Shown one piece after another: positions 1-8,307 of a stretch of DNA of 48,843 nt. How positions within the stretch are numbered: the first letter of the stretch is position 1; each line of letters opens with the position of its first letter. The translations under genes were made by a program, and so were the position numbers. The stretch spans positions 1-48,843 of the forward strand of contig PBKA01000029.1 in assembly GCA_002721305.1 (NCBI GenBank), in the 5' to 3' direction. The notes below the pieces were generated by a model. It was not told where the DNA came from. It saw nothing but the letters and a program-made list of their open reading frames with translations, and ran no database searches. Source of the stretch: Acidimicrobiaceae bacterium (GTDB lineage Bacteria > Actinomycetota > Acidimicrobiia > Acidimicrobiales > Poriferisodalaceae).

Positions 1-972
1 GCCAGTGGCGAAAGCCTGCTGGACACGATTCAGAGCCGTGGCACCGTTAACTGCGGTGTGTCGGGTTCTGCCGTAGCGTTCTCAGAACTCCAAGCTGATG
101 GCAGCATGGCCGGCTTCGACGCCGACTATTGCCGCGTTGTGGCAGCCGCCATCCTTGGTGATGCAAACAAGGTGAACTTTGTTTCCTTGACAGCAGCGGA
201 GCGCTTTACTGCAGTTCAGACCGGTGACGTTGATCTCTTGATGCGAAACACGACCTGGACTCAGAGCCGTGACTCTGAAGTCGGTATGGACTTCGGACCG
301 ACGACTTACTATGACGGTCAGCAGCTCATGGGACGCGCGAGCGACGGATTCTCAGGCTCTTCACAGGTATCGGATGTTGGCGGTTCGGTTATCTGCACCA
401 GTGCAGGTACAACTACCGAAAAGAACATCGCTGACGCCGCCGCTGAAGCAGGCGTGAGTATCGAACTTCAGACCTTTGAGGACTTCGATACCGTCACCAA
501 CAACTTCATCTCAGGTGCTTGCGACATCATCACCACCGACGGTTCAGGTCTTGTTGGCCGAAAGGCAAAGCAACAGCCAGAGGGTGAAAACTGGGTGATC
601 TTCCCAGCGACACCTATCTCAAAAGAGCCGCTTGGCCCGACATACGGTCAGAACGACTCAGCATTCGCTGACGCCGTCAACTGGGCCGTCTATGCGACCA
701 TCATTGCCGACGAAAAGGGTGTGAACTCAAGCAACGTCGACGAGATGCTTGCCAGTGGTGACACTGAAACCATTCGTCTCCTTGGCGGCGAAGGTGAACT
801 TCAGAGTGGCATGGGCCTCCCAGCTGATGCCTTCTACCAGGTCATCAAGCAGGTCGGAAACTACGACGAGATCTACAGCCGTAACCTCAACCCAGTGGGT
901 CTGAGCCGTGAAGGGTCAGCAAACGCTGCCTGGACCGCCGGTGGTCTTGTCTACGCTCCACCAGCACGCTGA
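1..972 (+). CDS. aapJ: Polar amino-acid ABC transporter substrate-binding protein, 5' end missing
   Basis: This is the periplasmic-type solute receptor of a general L-amino-acid importer (AapJ/BztA family). The reading frame is open to base 1, so the signal peptide and the first strand lie outside the window. Family hallmarks are present: the opening segment around 'TVNCGVSG', the 'GFDADYCRVVAAAILGD' block, the 'LLMRNTTWTQSRD' motif and 'TYYDGQQLMG'. The C-terminal lobe ends in an 'NPVGLSREGSANAAW' type tail, which is usual for the family. It is followed by a long perfect hairpin (1023-1059) and then by the permease and ATPase genes of the same system, as in aapJQMP operons. A GTG at 58 is not the real start, because homologous sequence continues upstream of it. 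Confidence in family is high; the exact amino-acid range cannot be read from the sequence. Confidence 0.9.
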   Translation, partial: ASGESLLDTIQSRGTVNCGVSGSAVAFSELQADGSMAGFDADYCRVVAAAILGDANKVNFVSLTAAERFTAVQTGDVDLLMRNTTWTQSRDSEVGMDFGPTTYYDGQQLMGRASDGFSGSSQVSDVGGSVICTSAGTTTEKNIADAAAEAGVSIELQTFEDFDTVTNNFISGACDIITTDGSGLVGRKAKQQPEGENWVIFPATPISKEPLGPTYGQNDSAFADAVNWAVYATIIADEKGVNSSNVDEMLASGDTETIRLLGGEGELQSGMGLPADAFYQVIKQVGNYDEIYSRNLNPVGLSREGSANAAWTAGGLVYAPPAR

Positions 973-1022
973 TATAGCTATTCGATTCTGAAGGTAGCCC
1001 CGGGCTACTGAACCAGAATTTC

Positions 1023-1059
1023 AAAGGGGCTGAAGGTCAAATCGACCTTCAGCCCCTTT
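1023..1059 (+). terminator. Perfect 16-bp hairpin after aapJ
   Basis: The arms at 1023-1038 and 1044-1059 are exact reverse complements of 16 bp, with a 5-base loop, followed by a short T-rich tract (TTTCTTGCCT). It lies 50 bases after the aapJ stop and 65 before aapQ. It looks like an intrinsic terminator that could leak, or a 3' stabiliser that keeps binding-protein mRNA in excess over permease mRNA. A perfect stem of this length is visible directly; the role is inferred. Confidence 0.8.
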
Positions 1060-1067
1060 CTTGCCTC

Positions 1068-1073
1068 TAGGCT
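1068..1073 (+). promoter_or_regulatory. Candidate -10 element (TAGGCT) before aapQ
   Basis: A TAGGCT hexamer just after the aapJ hairpin matches the recurrent TAGSCT-type -10 elements seen before several other genes here. It would give aapQMP their own start, with a leader of about 45 bases. No convincing -35 is visible. Confidence 0.3.
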
Positions 1074-1124
1074 GAACAGTCGTTCGCCTATAGCTGCCGT
1101 GTTCATTTGAGAGGGAAGCGCCCA

Positions 1125-2651
1125 GTGGCAACCAATTCGCCGCCGTCAATTCACCACGAACGCCCGCCGCTGTATCGGGATGTAACGGTCGTCAAGTGGG
1201 TGGTGCAAATCGTGGCACTTCTCTTGACGCTCGGAGCCTTGTGGTTTCTCGCTAATCAGGCTGGCGACAACCTGCGGGCCTCGAATGTCCCCACTGATTA
1301 CGACTTCTTGTCGGTGAACCCAGGAATTGATCTTTCATCCGGAATAGACACTGACCCTGACACCGGAGGTCGGGCTCTTTGGGTTGGCATGGTCAACACC
1401 TTGCGTATGGCCGTTGCCGGAATTCTCGTGGCGACGATTTTGGGCGTCATCGTCGGATTGGCAAGACTTTCGAATAACTGGTTGCTGAAAAAGATAGGGA
1501 CAGTCTTCGTGGAGACTCTTCGAAATGTCCCGTTACTGGTGCAAATTCTCTTTTATGGCGCCGTTTTTGCCAGCTTGGATCGTGTAACGGCCGACGTAGG
1601 TCCGATCAACGGCTGGCTCCATATCTCCAACAAAGGCCTCTCAATGCCGAGAGCGCATATAGCGGACGGTTTTTACCAATGGGCGGTCGTCCTACTGATC
1701 GGCTTGGTGGTGGCCAACTTCTTACGCAAGCGTCGTATAGCTCAACAGGACGCGACAGGTGAAGAGACTTATCCCATCCTGAGCGCGTTCGGGCTGATGG
1801 TTGTCGTTGCGATTATTGGTTGGTTTATTCACCCAATCTTCGGATTCATTGGGAACATCTTCGAAGCGCTGTCATCCCTAGTGTCATCTGTGCCTGAGAC
1901 TGTCCTCCAGCTTGTGATAGGAGCTTTGTGCGTAGGATCAAGTGCCTATTGGATTCGAGGTTTCCTCAATAGCCGACGCACCCCTGCCGGCTTAGCCAAG
2001 TTGACTGACGACGACTATTTCCGAATGATTTTCGCGGCTGTCGGAGGGGTCATAGGAGCGGTCTTCTTCCTGGTGTTGTGGCCCGGGCTCTCAAGTTGGA
2101 TGATCAATTCCGCTAGTGATCTTTTCGAGGTTCTAGGAAACAAGTTCGGCAATGGCCGGAGCGGTCGACCCCTTGATGTTGACTTGCCGAACATCGTTCA
2201 AACCGGAAAATTTCCGAACTATGGGCCTTCCGGTCTGAATTTCTCGATCGGCTTTGCAGCTGTGTTTTTTGGTGTCGTGTTTTACACGGCAGCCTTTGTT
2301 GCTGAGATTGTCCGCGGCGGCATTCTGGCGGTACCAAAAGGTCAGACCGAAGCCGCGGCCTCGCTAGGGCTTCGCCGGTCGACGGCGTTACGCAGGGTCA
2401 TCATTCCTCAAGCGCTGCGGGTGATGCTTCCACCCCTGGGTAATCAGTACTTGAACCTGACTAAGAACACGTCACTTGCCATTGCTGTTGGATATAGCGA
2501 CATTGTCCAAGTTGGTCAGACGGTCTATAACCAGACGGGTAAAACCCTGCCGGTCGTTTCGATCTGGATGTTCTTTTACCTTTCATGTTCGTTGTCGATA
2601 TCGGTCATAGTGAATTTCTTTAACGTTCGCATGAAGATCGTGGAACGCTGA
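1125..2651 (+). CDS. aapQ: Polar amino-acid ABC transporter permease (AapQ-like)
   Basis: This is an inner-membrane permease subunit of the importer. The protein has an N-terminal membrane segment (about residues 25-45). The permease domain opens with 'NTLRMAVAGILVATILG' near residue 88 and resumes after a long insertion with 'FYTAAFVAEIVRGGILAVPK'. The EAA loop that docks to the ATPase is visible ('EAAASLGLRR', about residue 410). I place the start at GTG 1125, because a GAGAGGGAAG ribosome-binding site sits 6-8 bases upstream; a TTG at 1107 is the alternative. At about 508 residues it is longer than the roughly 400 usual for AapQ, and the extra length lies in the insertion between the first and later permease helices. 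One base separates its stop from aapM. Confidence 0.88.
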   Translation: MATNSPPSIHHERPPLYRDVTVVKWVVQIVALLLTLGALWFLANQAGDNLRASNVPTDYDFLSVNPGIDLSSGIDTDPDTGGRALWVGMVNTLRMAVAGILVATILGVIVGLARLSNNWLLKKIGTVFVETLRNVPLLVQILFYGAVFASLDRVTADVGPINGWLHISNKGLSMPRAHIADGFYQWAVVLLIGLVVANFLRKRRIAQQDATGEETYPILSAFGLMVVVAIIGWFIHPIFGFIGNIFEALSSLVSSVPETVLQLVIGALCVGSSAYWIRGFLNSRRTPAGLAKLTDDDYFRMIFAAVGGVIGAVFFLVLWPGLSSWMINSASDLFEVLGNKFGNGRSGRPLDVDLPNIVQTGKFPNYGPSGLNFSIGFAAVFFGVVFYTAAFVAEIVRGGILAVPKGQTEAAASLGLRRSTALRRVIIPQALRVMLPPLGNQYLNLTKNTSLAIAVGYSDIVQVGQTVYNQTGKTLPVVSIWMFFYLSCSLSISVIVNFFNVRMKIVER

Positions 2652-2652
2652 T

Positions 2653-4569
2653 ATGCAGGAAGAAGATCCAATTTCGGTCGCTCTGAAAGAGGAGCAAGTT
2701 TCTCCGAACGAAGCCCCAAGACTGTCGGTGCTGCAGTGGTTTCGTACGAATCTCTTTTCGAATTGGGCGAATGCGATTTTAACGATATTGGGAACATTGG
2801 CCGCTTTTCTGATGCTCCGAGGGGTTCTCAATTTCGTGTTTAGCGAGAATCGCGAGTGGGTCGCGGTTCGGACCAACCTCCGTGCCCTGATGACGCTTTC
2901 ATACCCTGAGTCCCAGTATGTGAGGGTCTGGGTCGCCCTTGGCTTTGTCGTTGGACTCGCTGGATTGAGTGCGGGTATCTGGTCCAATTGGGGTGGGTTG
3001 CCATTAAGGCGGCTTGCTACTTGGTTCATGGGCGTGGGCGGATTGATAGCCCTTTGTGTGGTCGTTCGCGAACCCAGCGTGATCATCGGTACCGACGGAA
3101 AGGTCGTTCGCACGATTGAAGGTTCACCGCAACGCGAGTCCTTCATGGATGCCATGGTGGATCGATCCGGCTGGTGGATTGCAGCAGTTATTTTGTTGGC
3201 CGTGGGAGCCGTGTTGTGGAGTAGGTTCAGCAGCCCTGTCCGCCGACGAGGACCACGTGCAGAGTTATCGATTACTTCGGTTGTCTTCGTGGGAATCGGC
3301 TTAGTGATACTGAGTCTTTGGGTAGTGCCCTACGGGCATTATGCGTTCGTCGACGGCACCTACATCGCTGAATCGGGTACCACGGTCGCGTTTTCGACGC
3401 AGATGCCTTGGACGGTGATGTGGGTAATTCTGGGCCTGACGTTTCTTGTCGGTAGGTTCCTGCGTTCAAGTCGATATGTCGGCATGGCGAAGACTGGTAG
3501 CAATCTGCTCTGGTTGATCTGCCCATTTGCTCTTTTCTGGGTGGTGCTTCGCGACCCGGCTTTGGACTATGGCCATGTGATGTCAACTGATTTGCCGATG
3601 GGTCTGGCATTTGGGCTTCTGGGCGGTGCGGTTCTCTGGCTATTGACCCGAAGTGACATCGGAGAGATTGGTCGGATAACAGCCACGGCCTTGCTGGTGT
3701 TCGCTGTCTTTAATTGGGTAGCAGCTTTCTTCGGCTGGTACCCGATGCTTCAAAAAGCACGCATTAGTTTCCTGCTACTGGCCTTAGCGGCCTTACTCGC
3801 TCCCAATTTCATTGGTGACACCGCCAAGCGACGTCAGCTGGTTCTTGGCTGGTTGGGTGTCATGGCTCTCGTCCATTACTTGGCGACCATGATTAACACT
3901 CCGTCGACTGTTGACCTTCAGTCCGATGAATTTCTTGGAGGCTTGGGACTCACGCTTTTCGTAGCGGTCATCGTCGTGATCCTGTCGTTTCCCCTGGGAG
4001 TACTGCTGGCGTTGGGGCGCACTTCTAAGTTCCCGATTTTCCGCATGCTGTCGACGAGCTATATAGAAGTCATTCGGGGCGTCCCTCTTATCAGCGTTCT
4101 AATTTTCTTCTCGGTCATGGTTCCGCTTTTCTTGCCTGACGGAATGGAACTCGCGGAACTCGCAGCTGTCTTGACTGGATACACGTTGTTCTCGGCGGCG
4201 TATCTGGCCGAGAACGTCAGAGGGGGACTGCAGTCGATTACCAAAGGACAGTATGAAGCGGCCGACGCGATCGGCTTAACCGCTGCGCAACGAACGGGAT
4301 TTATTGTCCTGCCCCAGGCGCTAACGGTCTCGATTCCGCAGCTCGTGGGCCAAGTCATCTCTTCGTTCAAAGAAACGTCGCTTCTGGCGATCATCGGCCT
4401 CTTTGATTTCTTGCGAGTTGCCAACTCTGTCATCCCGGCTCAGAGCGAATTTATGGGTGTGAAGCGAGAAGGCATTCTTGTTGTAGCAATGATCTATTTC
4501 TTCTTTAATTTCATTATCTCCAAATACAGTCAGCGCCTCGAGCGCCGAGTTGGGCTTGGAGAAAGATGA
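2653..4569 (+). CDS. aapM: Polar amino-acid ABC transporter permease (AapM-like), enlarged
   Basis: This is the second permease of the importer. The conserved transport domain is confined to the last third: 'GLGLTLFVAVIVVILSFPLG' near residue 432, 'IEVIRGVPLISVLIFFS' and the EAA loop 'EAADAIGLTAAQR' near residue 535. The first 420 residues are mostly hydrophobic helices separated by short charged loops, perhaps eight to ten membrane spans. With 638 residues it is far above the roughly 380 of characterised AapM proteins. It starts with ATG one base after the aapQ stop, so translation is probably coupled. The family call is secure from the C-terminal domain and neighbours; the role of the N-terminal membrane region is unknown. 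Confidence 0.85.
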   Translation: MQEEDPISVALKEEQVSPNEAPRLSVLQWFRTNLFSNWANAILTILGTLAAFLMLRGVLNFVFSENREWVAVRTNLRALMTLSYPESQYVRVWVALGFVVGLAGLSAGIWSNWGGLPLRRLATWFMGVGGLIALCVVVREPSVIIGTDGKVVRTIEGSPQRESFMDAMVDRSGWWIAAVILLAVGAVLWSRFSSPVRRRGPRAELSITSVVFVGIGLVILSLWVVPYGHYAFVDGTYIAESGTTVAFSTQMPWTVMWVILGLTFLVGRFLRSSRYVGMAKTGSNLLWLICPFALFWVVLRDPALDYGHVMSTDLPMGLAFGLLGGAVLWLLTRSDIGEIGRITATALLVFAVFNWVAAFFGWYPMLQKARISFLLLALAALLAPNFIGDTAKRRQLVLGWLGVMALVHYLATMINTPSTVDLQSDEFLGGLGLTLFVAVIVVILSFPLGVLLALGRTSKFPIFRMLSTSYIEVIRGVPLISVLIFFSVMVPLFLPDGMELAELAAVLTGYTLFSAAYLAENVRGGLQSITKGQYEAADAIGLTAAQRTGFIVLPQALTVSIPQLVGQVISSFKETSLLAIIGLFDFLRVANSVIPAQSEFMGVKREGILVVAMIYFFFNFIISKYSQRLERRVGLGER

Positions 4570-4609
4570 TGACCAGTCCATTTAACTCTCAGATCGGGAG
4601 AAAAAAATC

Positions 4610-5389
4610 ATGAACATAGATGACGCAACGGCCGCTGCCAACGACAGACTGGCGGATCGCGACGACATGATCGTTTGTGTAGATGTCGACAAATTCTATG
4701 GCGACTTTCAAGCGCTAAAGGGTGTAACGGCGACCATCAAAGAAGGCGAAGTTGCGGTGGTGTGTGGCCCCTCGGGTTCGGGAAAGAGCACATGGATTCG
4801 TTGTATCAACAGGCTTGAAGTGCACCAAGGTGGTGACATCGTTGTCGATGGTATTGAACTCACGAATGACCTACGCAACATCGAAAAAATCCGGTCTGAA
4901 GTCGGCATGGTCTTTCAGCAGTTCAATCTCTTTCCTCACTTGACGGTCTTGGACAACATCACTCTTGCTCCGATATGGGTACGCAAGAAGCCCCGAGGTG
5001 AAGCCGAGAGTATGGCGCGAGCGTTGCTTGAACGAGTAGGTATCCCCGAGCAAGCAGAGAAGTTTCCGGGTCAGCTTTCAGGAGGTCAGCAGCAGCGGGT
5101 GGCGATAGCGCGATCACTTGCGATGGAACCTCGGGTGATGCTTTTTGATGAACCGACATCTGCGCTTGATCCTGAGATGATCAAGGAAGTTCTTGACGTA
5201 ATGAAAGAACTAGCGCATTCGGGAATCACGATGATGGTCGTTACCCACGAGATGGGCTTTGCTCGCGAGGTCGCAGACAGGATCATGTTCATGGAGGGTG
5301 GAGAAATCGTTGAGGTGGGAACGCCTGAACATTTCTTCACTAACCCGACTGAAGACCGGACCAAACTTTTCCTCAGCCAAATCCTGTGA
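4610..5389 (+). CDS. aapP: Polar amino-acid ABC transporter ATPase
   Basis: This 259-residue cytoplasmic ATPase powers the AapJQMP importer. All ABC motifs are visible: Walker [10 protein letters not shown] (53-61), Q-loop VFQQF (101-105), signature LSGGQQQR (156-163), Walker B with DEPTSALDP (180-188) and the switch histidine in 'VVTHEMGFA'. The sequence '[18 protein letters not shown]' is typical of the polar amino-acid (GlnQ/HisP) class. The ATG at 4610 has a GGGAG ribosome-binding site 7-8 bases upstream. It is the last gene of the operon; the next gene converges from the other strand. Confidence 0.93.
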   Translation: MNIDDATAAANDRLADRDDMIVCVDVDKFYGDFQALKGVTATIKEGEVAVVCGPSGSGKSTWIRCINRLEVHQGGDIVVDGIELTNDLRNIEKIRSEVGMVFQQFNLFPHLTVLDNITLAPIWVRKKPRGEAESMARALLERVGIPEQAEKFPGQLSGGQQQRVAIARSLAMEPRVMLFDEPTSALDPEMIKEVLDVMKELAHSGITMMVVTHEMGFAREVADRIMFMEGGEIVEVGTPEHFFTNPTEDRTKLFLSQIL

Positions 5390-5397
5390 CCTGATTG

Positions 5398-5429
5398 CGA
5401 CGAACTGAAGAGTCGTGCTCTTATCGTCG
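5398..5429. terminator. Nested hairpin between convergent genes
   Basis: Outer arms CGACGA (5398-5403) and TCGTCG (5424-5429) enclose a second stem AAGAG/CTCTT (5408-5412 and 5418-5422). It lies between aapP and the convergent small gene at 5462. There is no strong T run on either strand, so terminator function is only a suggestion. Confidence 0.35.
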
Positions 5430-5461
5430 GCTTTAGGTCAACCGAATCAGATCGAAGTAGT

Positions 5462-5704
5462 TCAGTCTGCCGGAGCGCCGTACGGGGATTTGGCTTTCTT
5501 GTAGCACTCGGGGTGGTAGTGCTCCACGCGGTCCCACTTGTTGCTGACGTATACGTTGCAGATGATCTGGTCGGCGCGGATCCTGGCTCGGAACTTGATC
5601 AACTCTTCGCAGACAGCACAGTAAGCAGAATTTCCGGCATCGACGGTCCTGGTAACCGCACGGCTTCGCCATTTCTTGGTTTTTGTTGCTGTTTTGGCAA
5701 CCAC
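5462..5704 (-). CDS. Small Cys/His (probable zinc-binding) protein
   Basis: This 80-residue basic protein has an N-terminal Lys/Thr-rich arm followed by a compact Cys/His module: CAVC (about residues 28-31), a strand-rich middle with 'ICNVYVSNKWDRVEHY', then HYHPEC. The spacing C-x2-C ... H-x-H-x2-C suggests one zinc site in a treble-clef-like fold. Similar uncharacterised proteins occur in actinobacteria, as far as I recall; no function is established. The GTG start at 5704 has an AGGAGA ribosome-binding site 5 bases upstream. Its upstream region carries an unusual CGCGCG array (5762-5902). A second protein with the same H-x-H-x2-C ending is encoded at 36093-36302. Confidence 0.72.
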   Translation of the reverse strand: MVAKTATKTKKWRSRAVTRTVDAGNSAYCAVCEELIKFRARIRADQIICNVYVSNKWDRVEHYHPECYKKAKSPYGAPAD

Positions 5705-5761
5705 TGCTAGTCTCCTGTCGACACGGTCACTATGAGTGCAAATCGCAATTTAGCCACACCA

Positions 5762-5902
5762 CGCGCGAAGTAGGTGGATATTCGCGCGATTCGCGCGAAA
5801 TTTTCGCGCGAAAAGTAGGTGAATCATATCGACACGCGCTTATCGCGCGATCTGTCTCCGATATATGAGGCCTTGTGTTCTCAACTTCGCGCGGAACGCG
5901 CG
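5762..5902. repeat. Cluster of CGCGCG palindromes upstream of the small Cys/His gene
   Basis: CGCGCG occurs seven times in 141 bases (at 5762, 5783, 5792, 5805, 5844, 5888 and 5897), plus an ACGCGC at 5834. Several copies are centred in larger palindromes: TTTTCGCGCGAAAA at 5801-5814 and TTCGCGCGAA at 5790-5799. Two copies at 5762 and 5805 also share the flank GAA(AA)GTAGGTG, giving a 43-base direct repeat. The cluster lies upstream of the promoter region of the minus-strand gene at 5462-5704 and runs up to the last bases before the ettA stop codon. It could be an operator array or a structured site. Confidence 0.8.
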
Positions 5903-5903
5903 A

Positions 5904-7577
5904 TTAGCGGGCTAAGGGCTTGTACTTAATCGGTCTGGGTCCGGCTTCGTCACCGAATTCGCGTCGACGAAACGCTTCGTATTCAGAAAAGTTTCCTTCG
6001 AACCACCGAACCTGACTTTCTCCCTCAAATGCCAATACGTGGGTCGCTACGCGGTCGAGGAACCATCGGTCGTGGCTAATAACCACAGCACATCCGGGGA
6101 ACGCCCCCAGACCGGCCTCGAGAGCACGCAAGGTGTCTACATCAAGATCGTTGGTCGGCTCGTCGAGGAGCAAGACGTTGCCACCGGTTTTCAACACCTT
6201 GGCGAGTTGAACTCTGTTTCTTTCCCCGCCCGACAGATCTCCGACCTGTTTTTGCTGATCGGGGCCTTTGAAATTAAACGACGCGACGTAACTGCGACCA
6301 TTGACCTCTCGGTTTCCGACTTGGACGATGTCAAGTCCGCCAGTTATTTCTTCGTAGACCGTTTGGTCATCACGTAAGTCATCTCGAGATTGGTCAACGT
6401 AGGCCAAATCAACCGTTGTTCCTATGGTGATTTCTCCGGAGTCGGGTACCTCGTCGCCAGTGATCATCCTAAACAGGGTGGTTTTCCCGGCCCCATTTGC
6501 ACCGACGACACCGACAATTCCGGCTGGCGGCAGAATGAAGGAAAGATCTTCAATCAGGAGCTGATCACCGAAGCCCTTAGCGACGTTCTTTAACTCGATT
6601 ACTTGATCGCCGAGCCGCCTGTTCATAGGAATACTCAATTCAAGTTTCTCGTCGCGCTGATCACCCGCTTCGTGTTCAGCCAATAGTTGGTCATACGCGG
6701 ACAGGCGAGCTTTGCTTTTCGCCTGACGCGCCCGGGGAGAAAGACGTACCCACTCCAGTTCTTGAGCCAGGGTTCTTTGCCGAGCGTTGGACTGTCGCTC
6801 TTCAGAAGCGAGTCGCGCTTGTTTCTGCTCAAGCCAGCCGCTGTAGTTGCCTTGATAGGGATAAGCATTGCCGTGGTCCAGCTCCAGAATCCAACCGGCG
6901 ACGTTGTCGAGGAAATAGCGGTCATGAGTTACCGACACCACGGTGCCCTCATAGTCGCTGAGAAAGCGCTCTAACCACGCGACAGACTCGGCATCGAGAT
7001 GGTTAGTTGGTTCGTCCAAGAGCAAGAGATCTGGATGAGCCAGCAAAAGTCGACACAATGCCACCCTGCGCCGTTCGCCTCCAGAAAGTATCGAAACCGG
7101 GCTGTCTCCGGCGGGCACCCGCAAGGCCTCCATAGCAATTTCCACTTGGCGTTCCAAGTCCCACGCGTTCGACGACTGAATTTGATCTTCCAACTCCGCC
7201 TGCATCGCCCCAACCTGCTCAAGATCGGCATCCGGGTCCGCCCACATGGCCAACACTTCGTTGTAGCGGTCGATCAAGGCGCGGGTCTCGGTAACGCCGT
7301 CCATAACGTTGTCAAAAACATTTTTCGTATCGTCGAGCTTCGGTTCTTGTTCAAGAAGACCAACCGAATAACCAGGGGATAGGCGAGCTTCTCCGGTAAA
7401 TCCGTCGTCCAACCCAGCCATGATTCTCAATACGGATGATTTGCCCGCACCATTGTGTCCGAGTACCCCGATTTTGGCGCCGGGGTAAAACGCCAGAGTC
7501 ACGTCTTTCAGCACCTCGCGATCGGGAGGATAAAACCTTTCAAGATTGCGCATTGTGAAGATGAACTCAGATGCCAT
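5904..7577 (-). CDS. ettA: Energy-dependent translational throttle protein EttA
   Basis: This is a cytoplasmic ABC-F protein of 557 residues that binds the ribosomal E site and gates the first elongation cycle according to ATP/ADP ratio (known for the E. coli orthologue). Two ABC domains are present: Walker A GHNGAGKSS (40-48) with signature LSGGERRR, and a second GANGAGKTT with LSGGERNR. Both have Walker B 'LLLDEPTN', and there are no membrane segments. The region between the domains ('RWVRLSPRARQAKSKARLSAY'-like, given here as EWVRLSPRARQAKSKARL) is the tRNA-interacting linker. The N-terminus 'EFIFTMRNLERFYPPDR' and the C-terminus 'GPRPIKYKPL' match EttA rather than Uup or other ABC-F types. 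The ATG at 7577 has a purine-rich AGAAGAAGA upstream. Confidence 0.93.
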   Translation of the reverse strand: MASEFIFTMRNLERFYPPDREVLKDVTLAFYPGAKIGVLGHNGAGKSSVLRIMAGLDDGFTGEARLSPGYSVGLLEQEPKLDDTKNVFDNVMDGVTETRALIDRYNEVLAMWADPDADLEQVGAMQAELEDQIQSSNAWDLERQVEIAMEALRVPAGDSPVSILSGGERRRVALCRLLLAHPDLLLLDEPTNHLDAESVAWLERFLSDYEGTVVSVTHDRYFLDNVAGWILELDHGNAYPYQGNYSGWLEQKQARLASEERQSNARQRTLAQELEWVRLSPRARQAKSKARLSAYDQLLAEHEAGDQRDEKLELSIPMNRRLGDQVIELKNVAKGFGDQLLIEDLSFILPPAGIVGVVGANGAGKTTLFRMITGDEVPDSGEITIGTTVDLAYVDQSRDDLRDDQTVYEEITGGLDIVQVGNREVNGRSYVASFNFKGPDQQKQVGDLSGGERNRVQLAKVLKTGGNVLLLDEPTNDLDVDTLRALEAGLGAFPGCAVVISHDRWFLDRVATHVLAFEGESQVRWFEGNFSEYEAFRRREFGDEAGPRPIKYKPLAR

Positions 7578-7609
7578 TTGTTTCTTCTTCTATGGATGGA
7601 GACGAGTGG

Positions 7610-7615
7610 ATCATA
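7610..7615 (-). promoter_or_regulatory. Candidate -10 element (TATGAT) for ettA
   Basis: On the minus strand TATGAT (5 of 6 matches to TATAAT) lies 32 bases before the ettA ATG, allowing a leader of about 25 bases that includes the purine-rich ribosome-binding site. No clear -35 is present. Confidence 0.4.
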
Positions 7616-7642
7616 AGGGCTGACGATGCAAGTCATATCGAC

Positions 7643-8299
7643 TTATCGCAATGAAAACCCCACCGCTTGCTCAAGATCATCAAGCGCCTGTTCAGGGTCA
7701 ACAACCTTGATCGCGGTCATTCCCAGCGCGGCGGCAGGTTTGCAGTTAATTCCCAAATCATCGAGATAGGCGCAACTGTGCGGATCCACCTTCAATTCAG
7801 TACAAGCCATTTCGTAAATTCGTGGGTCCGGCTTCCTGACCCCCACTTTGGCGGATTCGATCACTACTTCGAACATCTCCATAATGTTGGCAATGACCGC
7901 TGCTTGCTCGGCGGTTCTCGACATGCCCGAGCCGTGGCCGGACTTCATGTTGTTGGTGATACAGCCAAGGGTGACTCTTTCCCGAAGAATCTCCAAAGCT
8001 CGGACCATTTGAGGCCTAACGTCTCCGCTAAGACATCCGAGAACTCTTTCACCTGATATTTCGAGACCGACCGCTTCAGCTTCTTCTTCGAACAGTTGGG
8101 AAAACTCGTCAAGGGTGACTTCGCTTCTTTCCATCTTGGCCCAAGCGTTGTCGTTTGGATTAGTTGAATTGATTTTTCTGATCGAGCCAGATGGAATACC
8201 AACTTCAGCCTCATATTGCTCGAAAGCTTCGAATGGGCTTGCTGTTATGACTCCTCCGAAGTCGAACAAAACTGTTGTTACCAATGATTCCCTCTTCAC
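7643..8299 (-). CDS. HAD-superfamily hydrolase-like protein
   Basis: This 218-residue HAD-like protein resembles the subfamily IA group that includes the ACAD10 and epoxide-hydrolase N-terminal phosphatase-like domains. Motif I is FDFGGVI, with nucleophile Asp13 but Gly15 where the usual second Asp would be. Motif II is the Thr in ITNN (114-117), motif III Lys156 in 'VRKPDP', and motif IV the acidic pair in YLDDLG (178-183). Between motifs I and II lies an all-helical cap. The GTG start at 8299 is supported by a TAGCCT -10 element 8 bases upstream, giving a leaderless mRNA; a TTG at 8284 with AGAGGGA upstream is the alternative. Substrate unknown. It diverges from xthA. Confidence 0.8.
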   Translation of the reverse strand: MKRESLVTTVLFDFGGVITASPFEAFEQYEAEVGIPSGSIRKINSTNPNDNAWAKMERSEVTLDEFSQLFEEEAEAVGLEISGERVLGCLSGDVRPQMVRALEILRERVTLGCITNNMKSGHGSGMSRTAEQAAVIANIMEMFEVVIESAKVGVRKPDPRIYEMACTELKVDPHSCAYLDDLGINCKPAAALGMTAIKVVDPEQALDDLEQAVGFSLR

Positions 8300-8307
8300 C
8301 GTTGTGG

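Noticed and set aside
2583-3155. 190-codon minus-strand frame across aapQ/aapM
   Set aside because: No recognisable motif, antisense to conserved permease genes, and without a plausible start signal.
5390-5461. tRNA or small RNA gene in the gap after aapP
   Set aside because: There is a nested hairpin but no cloverleaf, T-loop consensus or anticodon arm.
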